This document shows, one piece after another, positions 48,219 to 57,221 of a stretch of 64,000 bases of DNA. Origin of the DNA: JALORV01 sp963775635 (GTDB lineage Bacteria > Pseudomonadota > Gammaproteobacteria > Burkholderiales > Burkholderiaceae_F); contig CAVZJO010000016.1 in the NCBI GenBank assembly GCA_963775635.1, positions 62,001 through 126,000 on the forward strand, given 5' to 3'. Position 1 is the stretch's first letter; each line of letters starts with the position of its first letter. The position numbers were made by a program, and so were the translations under genes. Under the pieces are notes generated by a model. The model had not been told where the DNA came from. It saw nothing but the letters and a program-made list of their open reading frames with translations, and ran no database searches.

Positions 48219-48927
48219 TTAGACGCCTAACAATTGATGGAGCGTTTCCTCCTTGGCCTTGAGTTCCGCGGCCGCGAAGGATTCGACAATGCGCCCATGC
48301 TCCATGACGTAGAACCGGTCCGCGAGTGGCGCGGCGAACCGGAAATTCTGCTCGACCATCACGATCGTGTAGCTGCGCGCCTTGAGCGCGCGGATCATCT
48401 CGCCAAGCTTCTTGACGATGACCGGGGCCAGGCCCTCCGAGATTTCGTCGAGCAGCAGCAGGTGCGCGCCGGTGCGCAGAATGCGCGCCACGGCCAGCAT
48501 CTGCTGTTCGCCGCCAGACAGCCGTGAGCCCTGACTCTTCGCGCGCTCCTTCAGGTTGGGAAACATACCGTAGATCTCGTCCACGCTCATGCCGCCCTCC
48601 GCACTGACGCGCGGCGGTAGCATCAAATTTTCCTCGCATGACAGGCTGGCGAAGATGCCGCGCTCCTCGGGGCAGTAGCCGACGCCCAGATGAGCCACCT
48701 TGTGGGTCGCCATGCCGACGGTCTCGGTGCCGGCGACCTTGATCGATCCCTTGCGAGCTACCGGTCAATCCGAGAATCGCGCGCATCGTCGTGGTGCGGC
48801 CCGCGCCGTTGCGGCCCAGCAAGGTCACCACCTCGCCGCGGCCCACGTGCAGGTCGACGCCGTGCAGGATGTGCGATTCGCCGTACCAGGCGTGCAGTTC
48901 GCGGATATCGAGCGCGGTGGCGTCCAT
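48219..48927 (-). CDS. livF: ABC ATPase LivF-like (one frameshift; Walker A Lys replaced by Arg)
   Basis: About 235 residues. From ATG 48927 it reads MDATALDIRELHAWYGESHI, then Walker A LLGRNGAGRTTTMRAILGLT. One extra base (GGTAGC-T-CGCAAG, near 48765) shifts the frame. The remainder is in the next frame: GVGYCPEERGIFASLSCEEN, signature SRLSGGEQQMLAVARIL and Walker B LLLLDEISEGLAPVIVKKLG. The Walker A Lys is Arg here, which I recall from some other LivF-type subunits. LivG retains Lys. The span is 3n+1. It overlaps nothing and starts two bases after livG ends. Confidence 0.9.
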
Positions 48928-48928
48928 C

Positions 48929-49711
48929 CTAATGCCCCATGCCCTCGAGTTCGGTCTCGCTGGTGCCCATGTAGGCTTCCTTGACCGCAGCGTCGTTCGA
49001 CACCACCTGGTACGGTCCCTCGGCAAGGACGGATCCCCGTGCCAGCACCGTGATCGTGTCGGCGATGCTCGAGACCACACTCATGTTGTGCTCGACCATC
49101 AGGACGGTGCGCCCCTTGGCCACCCGCTTGATCAGGTTGGTGACGCGCGCCACATCCTCGTGACCCATGCCCTGCGTCGGCTCATCGAGCAGCATCAGCT
49201 CCGGCTCGGTCGCGAGAGTCGTCGCGATTTCGAGCGCGCGCTTGCGACCGTACGGCAGCGAGACCGTCTGCACGTCGGCGAACGTCCGCAGGTCGACCTG
49301 GTCGAGCAGCTCGAGCGCGCGACCATTCAGCGCTTCCAGCACGCGCTCGCTGCGCCAGAACTGGAACGACATTCCGGTCACACGCTGCAGCGCGATGCGC
49401 ACGTTCTCCAGCACCGTGAGGTGCGGAAACACCGACGAGATCTGGTAGGAGCGGACGATGCCCCGCCGGGCGACGTGCTCGGGCGTCTCGCGCGTGATAT
49501 CGACGCCGTTGAACAGGATGTTCCCGCGCGTGGGCGTCAGAAACTTCGTCAGCAGATTGAAGCAGGTCGTCTTGCCCGCGCCGTTCGGGCCGATCAGCGC
49601 GTGGATGCTCCCCCGCCTGACCTTGAGGTTGACCTCGTTGACCGCGACGAAGCCCTTGAACTCCTTCGTCAGGCCACGGGTCTCGAGAATGATTTCGGCG
49701 GCGGCACTCAT
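48929..49711 (-). CDS. livG: ABC ATPase LivG-like
   Basis: 260 residues from ATG 49711 (MSAAAEIILETRGLTKEFKG); the open frame runs 22 codons further upstream inside the dehydrogenase gene. Walker A LIGPNGAGKTTCFNLLTKFL, Walker B LMLLDEPTQGMGHED, H-loop VLMVEHNMSVV. The signature region reads SLPYGRKRALEIATTLA, a degenerate LSGGQ as is usual in LivG. The ATG overlaps the iron alcohol dehydrogenase stop (ATGA), so the transporter and enzyme are translated together. The frame is intact. Confidence 0.94.
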   Translation of the reverse strand: MSAAAEIILETRGLTKEFKGFVAVNEVNLKVRRGSIHALIGPNGAGKTTCFNLLTKFLTPTRGNILFNGVDITRETPEHVARRGIVRSYQISSVFPHLTVLENVRIALQRVTGMSFQFWRSERVLEALNGRALELLDQVDLRTFADVQTVSLPYGRKRALEIATTLATEPELMLLDEPTQGMGHEDVARVTNLIKRVAKGRTVLMVEHNMSVVSSIADTITVLARGSVLAEGPYQVVSNDAAVKEAYMGTSETELEGMGH

Positions 49712-50847
49712 GCGGAGGCGGCGAGCATAGCAACGTAATCCGCATGTGTGGCAATCCGCGGATTGGTGGCATGACAATGGTCCTTCAACGCGTTGGCTGC
49801 GATGTCGTCGTACAGGTCAGGAGTAACCCCCATCTCAGCCAGTCCTGACGGCAGCCCGAGCCGACGGTTCAGCGAGCGGATGGCCCGCGCGAGCTCGTCG
49901 CCGCCGTTAACGCCGAACACGCTGGCGATCGACTGCACGCGTTCGGGCACCGCACGCTCGTTGAACTTCATCACTTCCGGCAGCAGGATCGCGTTCAGCG
50001 TGCCGTGGTGCGGACCGACGCGTTCCTCGCCCAGTTTCATGCCGCCCAGCGCGTGAGACAGCGAATGCACTGCGCCGAGGCCCTTCTGGAATGCCATGGC
50101 GCCCTGCATCGACGCACTCATCATGTTCCACCGCGCCGCCGGATCGCGCGGCTCCTGGGTCGCTTTCTCGACGTGCTTGAACCCGCGCGCCAGGCCGTCA
50201 TAGGCGATCGCGTCGGCGGGCGGGTTGACCGCCTTAGATACGAAGGTCTCGATGCAATGCGCGATCGCGTCCATGCCGGTGGCCGCGGTCAATCGGGCAG
50301 GCAGCCCATAGGTCAGTTCGGGGTCGCAGATCGCGGTCTTCGGCACAAGGTGCCAGGAATGGAAACCGAGCTTGTGCCCATCATCGAGGACGATGATGGC
50401 ACCGCGTGCCACTTCGCTGCCGGTCCCGGCGGTGGTCGGTATCGCAATCAGCGGCGCGACCGCCGGAGTGATGCGGGGGCTGCCGCCGAGGATGGTCGCG
50501 TAGTCGGCCAGCGTGCCGGGGTGAGTCGCCATGATCGCGACGCCCTTGGCCAGATCGATCGCGCTGCCGCCGCCGAGCGCGATCAGACCGTCGGCATCAT
50601 GCGACCGATACGCATCGACCGCCGCCATCACCGCGGACTCGGTCGGATTCGACGGCGTGCCGTCGTAGACCGCCGTCGGCAAATCACCGAGCGCTTCGCG
50701 CAGCCGGTCCAACAGGCCGGCCGCGATTACTCCCCGATCGGTGCAGATCAGTGGCCGACGTATCGCGTTGCGTTCGCATTCGGCCGCGGTCAGCCGGATC
50801 GCTCCAAAGTCGAATTGAACCTGCGTGATGTAGTGGATGAGAGCCAT
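49708..50847 (-). CDS. Iron-containing alcohol dehydrogenase family protein
   Basis: 379 residues from ATG 50847 (MALIHYITQVQFDFGAIRLT). The group III ADH fold shows NAD-binding DADGLIALGGGSAIDLAKGV and PTTAGTGSEVARGAIIV. Metal-binding Asp/His residues are in DPELTYGLPARLTAATGMDA, AVHSLSHALGGMKLGEERVG and VGPHHGTLNAILLPEVMKF. It could reduce or oxidise an alcohol, 4-hydroxybutyrate or maleylacetate-like substrate. It heads the Liv-type transporter operon with a four-base overlap onto livG, implying that the transported compound or a derivative is its substrate. The frame is intact. Confidence 0.92.
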   Translation of the reverse strand: MALIHYITQVQFDFGAIRLTAAECERNAIRRPLICTDRGVIAAGLLDRLREALGDLPTAVYDGTPSNPTESAVMAAVDAYRSHDADGLIALGGGSAIDLAKGVAIMATHPGTLADYATILGGSPRITPAVAPLIAIPTTAGTGSEVARGAIIVLDDGHKLGFHSWHLVPKTAICDPELTYGLPARLTAATGMDAIAHCIETFVSKAVNPPADAIAYDGLARGFKHVEKATQEPRDPAARWNMMSASMQGAMAFQKGLGAVHSLSHALGGMKLGEERVGPHHGTLNAILLPEVMKFNERAVPERVQSIASVFGVNGGDELARAIRSLNRRLGLPSGLAEMGVTPDLYDDIAANALKDHCHATNPRIATHADYVAMLAASA

Positions 50848-50949
50848 GGGGCCGCTCCGCTGCCGCCGTGCACCGGCCGCAAAAGCAAAGCGGGCAGTAT
50901 GTGCGCTCGGCCTAGCGCGCGCAATTGAGTCGGCCACGCCCAAAGCAAC

Positions 50950-50967
50950 GGGCCGCCGCAGCGGCCC
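50950..50967 (-). terminator. Hairpin downstream of pckG
   Basis: GGGCCGC-CGCA-GCGGCCC perfect seven-base stem, 21 bases after the pckG stop when read leftward, followed by GTTGCTTTG. The T-tract is poor, so termination may be partial. Confidence 0.5.
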
Positions 50968-50988
50968 ATGCGCTGGATCAGTCAGCGA

Positions 50989-52848
50989 TCAGGCGGCGAG
51001 CCGCCGCTCCAACGCGCTGTGCGTGCGCTCGAGTTCGGCGGGCAGACGTGGCTGCAGCCTGGAAAAGAGCTCGGCGTGCGATGCGATCTCCTTGCGCCAG
51101 TCGGTCACGTCGATCGACGTGATGCGCTGATAACGATCGCGCGCGAAGTCCAGCCCGGTCCACATCAGGTCTTCATAGCGCGGACTGATGCCGAACACGT
51201 GCTCCTCGCCACTCGCTCGTCCATCGATTCGCTCGACGATCCATTTGAGCACTCGCATGTTCTCGCCGAACCCCGGCCAGACGAACCTGCCCTCGGCGTC
51301 GGTGCGGAACCAATTGACCGTGAAGATCTTCGGCGGCGTCGCTCCACTGTCCTGCAGCTTGCGGCCGAGCTTGATCCAATGCGCGAAGTAATCGCCCATG
51401 TTGTAGCCACAGAATGGCAGCATCGCGAACGGATCGCGCCGCAGTACGCCCTGCGCGCCAGCCTGCGCGGCGGTGGTCTCCGAGCCCATGGTCGCGGCCA
51501 TGTAGACACCTTCGACCCAGTCGCGCGCTTCGGTGACCAGTGGCACCGTCGTCGAGCGCCGGCCGCCGAACATGAACGCATCGATCGGCACGCCGTTCGG
51601 ATCCTCCCAGTCGTCATCGATGACGGGGCACTGTGCCGCGGCGACCGTGAAGCGCGCGTTCGGATGCGCGGCCTTGCGCCCGGCCTTGCCATCTTCGGGT
51701 GTCCAATCCTTGCCCTGCCAGTCGATCAGGTGCGCGGGCGGCGGTCCCATGCCTTCCCACCAGATATCCCCGTCGTCGGTCAATGCCACGTTGGTGAAGA
51801 TCACGTTGGCATTCAGCATGGCCATCGCGTTGTGATTAGTTTTCTCCGACGTGCCCGGTGCGACGCCGAAGCAGCCCGCCTCGGGGTTGATCGCGTGCAG
51901 CCGGCCATCAGGGCCGGGCTTTATCCACGCGATGTCCTCGCCGATAGTCGTCACCTTCCATCCAGCGAACGCCGGCGGCGGAATCAGCATCGCGAAATTC
52001 GTCTTGCCACACGCCGATGGAAACGCGGCGGCGACGCGATACTTGCGCCCTTCGGGCGAGGTCACGCCGAGGATCAGCATGTGCTCGGCGAGCCAGCCTT
52101 CGTCGCGGCCCATGGTCGACGCAATCCGCAACGCCAGACACTTCTTGCCGAGCAGAGCGTTGCCGCCATAGCCGGACCCGAACGACCAGATCTCACGCGT
52201 CTCGGGGAAGTGAACGATGTACTTGGTCGGATTGCAGGGCCACGGCACGTCGCTCTCCCCTGCCGCCAGCGGCTTGCCGACCGAATGAACGCAGGGAACA
52301 AAGCCGCCGTCAGTGCCCAGCAGTTCGACAACCGCGCGGCCCATGCGCGTCATGATGCGCATGTTCACTACCACGTACGGGCTGTCGGTCAACTCGACAC
52401 CGATCTGGCTGATGTGCGATCCCAGCGGGCCCATGGAAAACGGAACCACGTACATCGTGCGGCCGCGCATGCAGCCGGCGAACACGCCATCGAGTGTGAC
52501 GCGCATTTCGGCTGGATCGACCCAGTTATTGGTCGGGCCCGCGTCGTCCCGCGTCTGGCTGCAAATGAAGGTGCGGTCCTCGACGCGCGCCACATCGCTC
52601 GGATCGGACAGCGCGAGGAAGCTGTGCGGACGCTTGGCAGGATTGAGCCGGCGCAGCGTTCCGGCGGAGACCATCCCTTCGCACAGGCGGTCGAACTCCT
52701 CCTGCGAGCCGTCGCACCACACCACACGATCGGGACGCGTCAGGCGCGCGACCTGGGCGACCCAAGCGACCAGCTTTCGGTTTCTGACGTAGGTAGGAGG
52801 GTTGACCGATCGCTCCGCAAGCACTGCGCTCATAAACTGAGCCTCCAT
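50989..52848 (-). CDS. pckG: Phosphoenolpyruvate carboxykinase (GTP)
   Basis: 619 residues, the normal length of the GTP-dependent enzyme. It converts oxaloacetate and GTP to PEP, the first step of gluconeogenesis. Kinase-1 P-loop FPSACGKTNFAML contains the hyper-reactive Cys. Also GYGGNALLGKKCLALRIAS, PPAHLIDWQGKDW, and substrate or metal residues in SVGKPLAAGESDVPWPCNPT and RRSTTVPLVTEARDWVEGVY. ATG 52848 precedes MEAQFMSAVLAERSVNPP; a start at MSAVL is also possible. Monocistronic with its own hairpin. The frame is intact. Confidence 0.97.
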   Translation of the reverse strand: MEAQFMSAVLAERSVNPPTYVRNRKLVAWVAQVARLTRPDRVVWCDGSQEEFDRLCEGMVSAGTLRRLNPAKRPHSFLALSDPSDVARVEDRTFICSQTRDDAGPTNNWVDPAEMRVTLDGVFAGCMRGRTMYVVPFSMGPLGSHISQIGVELTDSPYVVVNMRIMTRMGRAVVELLGTDGGFVPCVHSVGKPLAAGESDVPWPCNPTKYIVHFPETREIWSFGSGYGGNALLGKKCLALRIASTMGRDEGWLAEHMLILGVTSPEGRKYRVAAAFPSACGKTNFAMLIPPPAFAGWKVTTIGEDIAWIKPGPDGRLHAINPEAGCFGVAPGTSEKTNHNAMAMLNANVIFTNVALTDDGDIWWEGMGPPPAHLIDWQGKDWTPEDGKAGRKAAHPNARFTVAAAQCPVIDDDWEDPNGVPIDAFMFGGRRSTTVPLVTEARDWVEGVYMAATMGSETTAAQAGAQGVLRRDPFAMLPFCGYNMGDYFAHWIKLGRKLQDSGATPPKIFTVNWFRTDAEGRFVWPGFGENMRVLKWIVERIDGRASGEEHVFGISPRYEDLMWTGLDFARDRYQRITSIDVTDWRKEIASHAELFSRLQPRLPAELERTHSALERRLAA

Positions 52849-53064
52849 TTTTGGCGCGCTCCATACGCCGGCACGCTCGGCTTCTGACTGGCCTCGTCGC
52901 GGATCATGCCCGCGAGTGGCCGGCGGATAGGCGGGTAGCCAGGACTGTCGCCGGCGACGGGGAAGAGGGTCATTCTAACGGCTGCGTCATGTCCGGATGC
53001 TTGCATCGCACAAGCCCGACGGCAAGGATCATGCCCTTTCCTCTGAGACCGAGCGACCTGCGCG

Positions 53065-53091
53065 AAAAAAAAATGGCCCGCGTCGCGGGCC
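53065..53091 (-). terminator. Rho-independent terminator of the cold-shock gene
   Basis: On the minus strand GGCCCGC-GAC-GCGGGCC followed by ATTTTTTTTT, 20 bases after the csp stop. Strong intrinsic terminator. Confidence 0.93.
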
Positions 53092-53110
53092 TGCGAAGTC
53101 GAGTGTCGCA

Positions 53111-53320
53111 TCAGGTGGCGAGGACGTTGATCTCGACCGCCTGCGGGCCTTTTTGCCCTTGCTGCACCTGGTATTCCACGCGCTGGTTCTCTTTCAGCGT
53201 GCGGAAGCCCTTGGACTTGATGCCACTGTAGTGCGCGAACAGATCCGCGCCGCCATCGTCAGGTTTGATGAATCCGAAACCCTTGGTTTCGTTGAACCAC
53301 TTCACGGTGCCTGTCGGCAT
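53111..53320 (-). CDS. Cold-shock-domain protein
   Basis: 69 residues, an OB-fold single-stranded nucleic-acid chaperone of the CspA/CspD group. RNP1-type KGFGFIKPDDGG and RNP2-type DLFAHYSGI are present, with aromatic residues in the usual positions. The C-terminus QQGQKGPQAVEINVLAT is typical of betaproteobacterial Csps. It is monocistronic: a 250-base gap lies upstream and a strong terminator downstream. A long leader is common for cold-shock mRNAs, but I see no diagnostic cold-box. Confidence 0.95.
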   Translation of the reverse strand: MPTGTVKWFNETKGFGFIKPDDGGADLFAHYSGIKSKGFRTLKENQRVEYQVQQGQKGPQAVEINVLAT

Positions 53321-53570
53321 TCGATTTCACTCCGAGGAACGCGGGATGCGCCCGCGACGCGCAAGCGATGGTGCTGTTGGGATTGCCGGGAGTTTTAATG
53401 CGACAGGGAGAGCCCGAGGGGCGGCTGGCACAGATGTTGTTTATCGATCCACGTTCCGAATCCACAGCGAGTGATCGGCTGCGTTTCGACGCTACACCAC
53501 GGATTGCGAAAAATCTAGACGCCGAAATCCGTGAGGGACACGAGGGCAGACACCGGCAGCGCGACCGCAC

Positions 53571-54122
53571 TCAAGGCGACCACGCACGCATCAGGTCTTC
53601 GGGCAGCAACGAGTACATCGCAGCGTCGAAGCGGGCCTCGCCCAGTACCAGACCATGGCGCAACACGCCTTCGAAGCGCGCGCCCGCGCGCTCCGCGGCA
53701 CGTCGGCTCGAGGTGTTCTCGAGGCGGATCCGGATCGATACACGAACAAGTTTCAGTTCGTTGAAGCCGACCGCTGCCATCGTGCGCATGGCGGTTGCGG
53801 CGACCCCGCGACCACACGCCGAGCGGCGGACCCAATAGCCCATCTCGGCCTCGCGCTTGCCGTAGAGCAGGACGTCGTGCAATCCGACGCCGCCCAGCAG
53901 GCGATTGTCGGGAACATCGAAGATCGCCATCGGAAACGCGGTCTGCTGCTCCCACATCCGATCGGCTTCGCCGAACCAGCGCTCGACATCAACAAGCCCG
54001 TATTGCGCGTGATACCACGGCATCCAGCGCGCCAGCGTCGCCCCCGACTCGCGCGCCGCCTGCAGAAATTCTTCTGCGGACGGGCGTGACGCGCGAACCA
54101 GCGGACGCAGTTCGATGGTCAT
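53571..54122 (-). CDS. GNAT acetyltransferase (RimJ/RimL type)
   Basis: 183 residues from ATG 54122 (MTIELRPLVRASRPSAEEFL), which overlaps the AbrB stop (ATGA). RimJ/L-type features: ARWMPWYHAQYGLVDVERWF, FAIFDV-like core FPMAIFDVPDNRLLGGVGLH, MGYWVRRSACGRGVAATAMR (acetyl-CoA loop) and RIRLENTSSRRAAERAGARF, EGVLRHGLV. These enzymes acetylate N-terminal amines of ribosomal proteins, amino acids or peptides. Here it is the last gene after tctCBA-abrB, so it may modify an imported compound. The frame is intact. Confidence 0.88.
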   Translation of the reverse strand: MTIELRPLVRASRPSAEEFLQAARESGATLARWMPWYHAQYGLVDVERWFGEADRMWEQQTAFPMAIFDVPDNRLLGGVGLHDVLLYGKREAEMGYWVRRSACGRGVAATAMRTMAAVGFNELKLVRVSIRIRLENTSSRRAAERAGARFEGVLRHGLVLGEARFDAAMYSLLPEDLMRAWSP

Positions 54123-55210
54123 GCGCGGCGCTGCGCTTTCCAGCGCTGCCACAGCGTGTAGATCGCTCCGGCGCTGAGCACCACGGCAGCCATGCGAATC
54201 GCGTGAAACGCGGTCACGATCGGCACTCCCAGTTGCAGCGCCTTGGCTGTCAGCGCCATTTCACCAATACCACCCGGTGTCGTCGCAATCACGGCCGTCG
54301 ACCAGTGCAAGCCTGCGCCTCGCGCGAGCAGTACACCGAAGGCGCCGGCCGCAACCAGATAGACCGCGGTGATCAGGGCGACCGCCGACAGGAAGCGTGG
54401 CGCAGCACGGAAGAATTCCGCAGTGAAGTGCAGACCGAGCGAGATCCCGATCAGGTACTGACCAGCATTAACAACCGACGCCGGGAGCGCCGAGAACGTG
54501 TGTCCGGTGCCGGTGATCACCGCCGCGGCCACCAGCGGGCCGATCATCCAGCTGTTGGGCGAACCGAGGCGCTCCATCACGGCCGCAGCCGCCATCGTCA
54601 CAGCGGCCAGCACGACGAATCCCGTCGCGCTGAATTCGCGCGCGAGCGGCATGTACGGATCGAGGCCGTGCACGTCGAGTCCAGCAAACAGCAGCGGCAC
54701 CGTCAGCACGACCAGCATGATGCGCAGACTGTGCGCGGCGGCGACGCGGTCGACCCGACCCCCATGTCGCTGCGCCTGCGTCGCCATCTCGCTGGCGCCG
54801 CCGATCGCCATCGCGAAAAATGAAGTCGGCGGATCGGTTGCCGTTGCACGTGCAAGCAACCAGCTGCCGACCGCTCCGAGTGCGATCGCGAACACCACGG
54901 CGAGCAGCAGCCACGGCGCCAGCCGTACGACTTCGCGCAGAACTTCCGGCGAGAAATACAACCCCAGCGCCACGCCGATCGCCCATTGTCCGAGTTGCCG
55001 AGTGGCAGGCGGTTCCGCCAGTTTCGCGTCTGCCATGCTGGCCAAAGCGACGGCGACGAGCGGGCCAATCAACCAGGGCAGCGGCGCGTGCAGCAGCAGG
55101 CCTGCGCCCGCGCCGATCAGCGCTACCAGCAGCGCGGCAGCGATGCGCAGTGGCGTTCTGCGGTACCGCTCGCCACTGCCGGCGTCTTCGTGGACTTCAA
55201 GCGAATTCAC
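54119..55210 (-). CDS. AbrB-family membrane transporter (second copy)
   Basis: About 363 residues from GTG 55210, whose GTGA overlaps the tctA stop; longer starts inside tctA are possible. Two similar halves with about ten spans: LHAPLPWLIGPLVAVALASM, FFAMAIGGASEMATQAQRHG, SPNSWMIGPLVAAAVITGTG and TTPGGIGEMALTAKALQLGV. It is a paralogue of the gene at 2358-3413, sharing the LPW(V/L)(L/I)G, GASEMA and PGGxxEMA blocks. It follows tctC-tctB-tctA with overlapping codons and is followed by a GNAT. Its cargo is unknown. AbrB permeases beside TctABC genes suggest use of a related carboxylate. Confidence 0.86.
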   Translation of the reverse strand: MNSLEVHEDAGSGERYRRTPLRIAAALLVALIGAGAGLLLHAPLPWLIGPLVAVALASMADAKLAEPPATRQLGQWAIGVALGLYFSPEVLREVVRLAPWLLLAVVFAIALGAVGSWLLARATATDPPTSFFAMAIGGASEMATQAQRHGGRVDRVAAAHSLRIMLVVLTVPLLFAGLDVHGLDPYMPLAREFSATGFVVLAAVTMAAAAVMERLGSPNSWMIGPLVAAAVITGTGHTFSALPASVVNAGQYLIGISLGLHFTAEFFRAAPRFLSAVALITAVYLVAAGAFGVLLARGAGLHWSTAVIATTPGGIGEMALTAKALQLGVPIVTAFHAIRMAAVVLSAGAIYTLWQRWKAQRRA

Positions 55211-56709
55211 ACCGGCCGCGCGCGCCATTCGCGCACGACACGCACCAGCCACGGAACTATAACCAGCGCAGCCGTCAGCACGAGCAGCCCCGCCGAGATC
55301 GGATGGGTGAAAAACACTGACGGATCGCCCTGGCTGATGGCCAACGCGCGGCGGAACTGCGACTCGGCGAGTGGGCCCAAAATCAGCCCGATGACCGCGG
55401 GCGCTACCGGGAAGCCCCAGCGTCGCATCATGAAGCCCAGCAGGCCGAAGACATAGAGTGTCATCAGGTCAGCGACCGATTGATGCAGGCTGTAAGCACC
55501 CAGCGTCGAGAACACCAGAATTCCCGCGTACAGCAGCGGACGCGGAATCATCAGCACCTTTACCCACAGTCCGATCAGCGGCAGATTGAGGATCAGCAAC
55601 AGGATGTTGCCGATGTACATGCTGGCGATCAGGCCCCACACCAGCGCGCCCTGCGTCTGGAACAGCAGCGGCCCCGGCTGGATGCCATAGTTCTGGAACG
55701 CCGCCAGCAGGATCGCGGCGGTGGCCGAAGTGGGGATACCCAAGGTGAGCAGCGGCACCAGCACGCCTGCCGATGCGGCGTTGTTGGCGGCTTCTGGCCC
55801 TGCCACGCCTTCGATCGCGCCCTTGCCGAACTCCTCCGGATACTTGGTGAGCTTCTTCTCCAGCGCGTACGACAGGAACGTCGGAATCTCCGCGCCGCCT
55901 GCGGGAATCGTGCCGAACGGGAAGCCGATGAACGTGGCGCGCAGCCACGCCGGCCACGAGCGCTTCCAGTCCTGGCGCGACATCCAGATCGAACCCGACA
56001 TCTTCTCGACCTCTTCATGCAGCCGGCTTTGGTAGGCGGCCACATACAAGGCCTCGCCGACCGCAAAGAGCCCCACCGCCAGCACGACGACATCGATGCC
56101 GTCCATCAGTTCGGGCACGCCGAACGAAAACCGCATCTGACCGGTCTGGTCGTCGATGCCGACCAGACCCAACAGAACGCCGAGGAACAACATCGTCAGG
56201 CCGCGTACCGTCGAGCTGCCGAGCACGGCGGCCACCGTGACGAACGCGAACACCATCAGGGCGAAGTACTCGGTCGGACCGAATTTGAGCGCCACCTCGA
56301 CCACCAGCGGCGCCAACAGGGTCAGCAAAATAGTAGCGATCGTTCCCGCGACAAACGAGCCGATGGCGGCGGTGGCCAGCGCGGGCCCGGCGCGCCCGCG
56401 TTTGGCCATCTTGTTGCCCTCGAGCGCAGTGGCGATCGAGGCCGACTCGCCCGGCGTATTGAGGAGAATGGTCGTCGTCGAGCCACCGTACATCGCGCCG
56501 TAGTAGATGCCGGCGAACATGATCAGCGCACCGGTCGGGTCGAGCTTCACCGTCAACGGCAGCAGCATCGCCACCGTCAGCGCCGGGCCCACGCCGGGTA
56601 GTACTCCGATCGCCGTGCCGAGCGTGACGCCGATGAAGCCCCACAGCAGGTTGTTCGGCGCCAGCGCGACACTAAAGCCTGTCAGCAGCGCGCTTAGAGT
56701 TTCGGTCAT
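55207..56709 (-). CDS. tctA: Tripartite tricarboxylate transporter, large permease TctA
   Basis: 500 residues from ATG 56709 (MTETLSALLTGFSVALAPNN), overlapping tctB as ATGA. About twelve spans with family motifs GVLPGVGPALTVAMLLPLTV, MYGGSTTTILLNTPGESASI, GFPFGTIPAGGAEIPTFLSY and EGVAGPEAANNAASAGVLVP. TctA forms the sodium- or proton-driven channel of TTT transporters for citrate, other carboxylates or aromatic acids. It is downstream of tctC and tctB in a complete system. The frame is intact. Confidence 0.95.
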   Translation of the reverse strand: MTETLSALLTGFSVALAPNNLLWGFIGVTLGTAIGVLPGVGPALTVAMLLPLTVKLDPTGALIMFAGIYYGAMYGGSTTTILLNTPGESASIATALEGNKMAKRGRAGPALATAAIGSFVAGTIATILLTLLAPLVVEVALKFGPTEYFALMVFAFVTVAAVLGSSTVRGLTMLFLGVLLGLVGIDDQTGQMRFSFGVPELMDGIDVVVLAVGLFAVGEALYVAAYQSRLHEEVEKMSGSIWMSRQDWKRSWPAWLRATFIGFPFGTIPAGGAEIPTFLSYALEKKLTKYPEEFGKGAIEGVAGPEAANNAASAGVLVPLLTLGIPTSATAAILLAAFQNYGIQPGPLLFQTQGALVWGLIASMYIGNILLLILNLPLIGLWVKVLMIPRPLLYAGILVFSTLGAYSLHQSVADLMTLYVFGLLGFMMRRWGFPVAPAVIGLILGPLAESQFRRALAISQGDPSVFFTHPISAGLLVLTAALVIVPWLVRVVREWRARPV

Positions 56710-57218
56710 ATGCCCGCCGTCCCCAGCAGTGGCTGCAACCAACCGGCCGGCAGATTGACGTTGAGGAAGCGCACGAAGAACAGATATACCGCGACGCCGA
56801 GCACCAGGCCGATCACCAGGTCACGCGCCCAACGTGTGCTGCCAAATCCGCGGGCGACCAACACATACAGCACCATCGCAGCGATGGCGAAGCCGGCGTT
56901 TTGGATCAGCGCCATCTGCGCAAAGAGGCCCGCACTGACCCACGCAAAGGCACCCCAGAGAAAGGCGTGCTCGCCCCGCTCGGCCGGATCGTCTGGAACG
57001 CGCTCGCGCCAACCGCCGGTGAACACCTCTGCCAACAGCCAGACGCCCATCAGGATGAGCCCCGCCGAGACAACCTTCGGCATGAAGTTGGGGCCGATGC
57101 GGGCGTAGCCGCCCGCCTCCGGCAACTGGAACGCGATGGCAGTGGCGAAGATCCCGAGCGCCAGCACGCCCAGCGACAGGATCAGATCAACACGTCCGCC
57201 GCGCGTCGACGGCAGCAT
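56706..57218 (-). CDS. tctB: Tripartite tricarboxylate transporter, small permease TctB
   Basis: 170 residues with four predicted helices (LILSLGVLALGIFATAIAFQ; KVVSAGLILMGVWLLAEV; AFAWVSAGLFAQMALIQNAG; LVIGLVLGVAVYLFFVRFLN). Low sequence conservation is normal for TctB; size, topology and position between tctC and tctA identify it. It starts three bases after the tctC stop and overlaps tctA by four. Confidence 0.92.
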   Translation of the reverse strand: MLPSTRGGRVDLILSLGVLALGIFATAIAFQLPEAGGYARIGPNFMPKVVSAGLILMGVWLLAEVFTGGWRERVPDDPAERGEHAFLWGAFAWVSAGLFAQMALIQNAGFAIAAMVLYVLVARGFGSTRWARDLVIGLVLGVAVYLFFVRFLNVNLPAGWLQPLLGTAGI

Positions 57219-57221
57219 GAC

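Noticed and set aside
47206..49080. A 624-codon minus-strand frame across livF and the binding-protein gene
   Set aside because: Only its first part is livF; the rest is out-of-frame reading after the livF frameshift and overlaps the intact binding-protein gene.
54843..54856. GTTGCACGTGCAAG, a third parS-like palindrome
   Set aside because: It lies inside the AbrB coding sequence and breaks the conserved outer GTT...AAC symmetry by one base; too weak to call without binding data.
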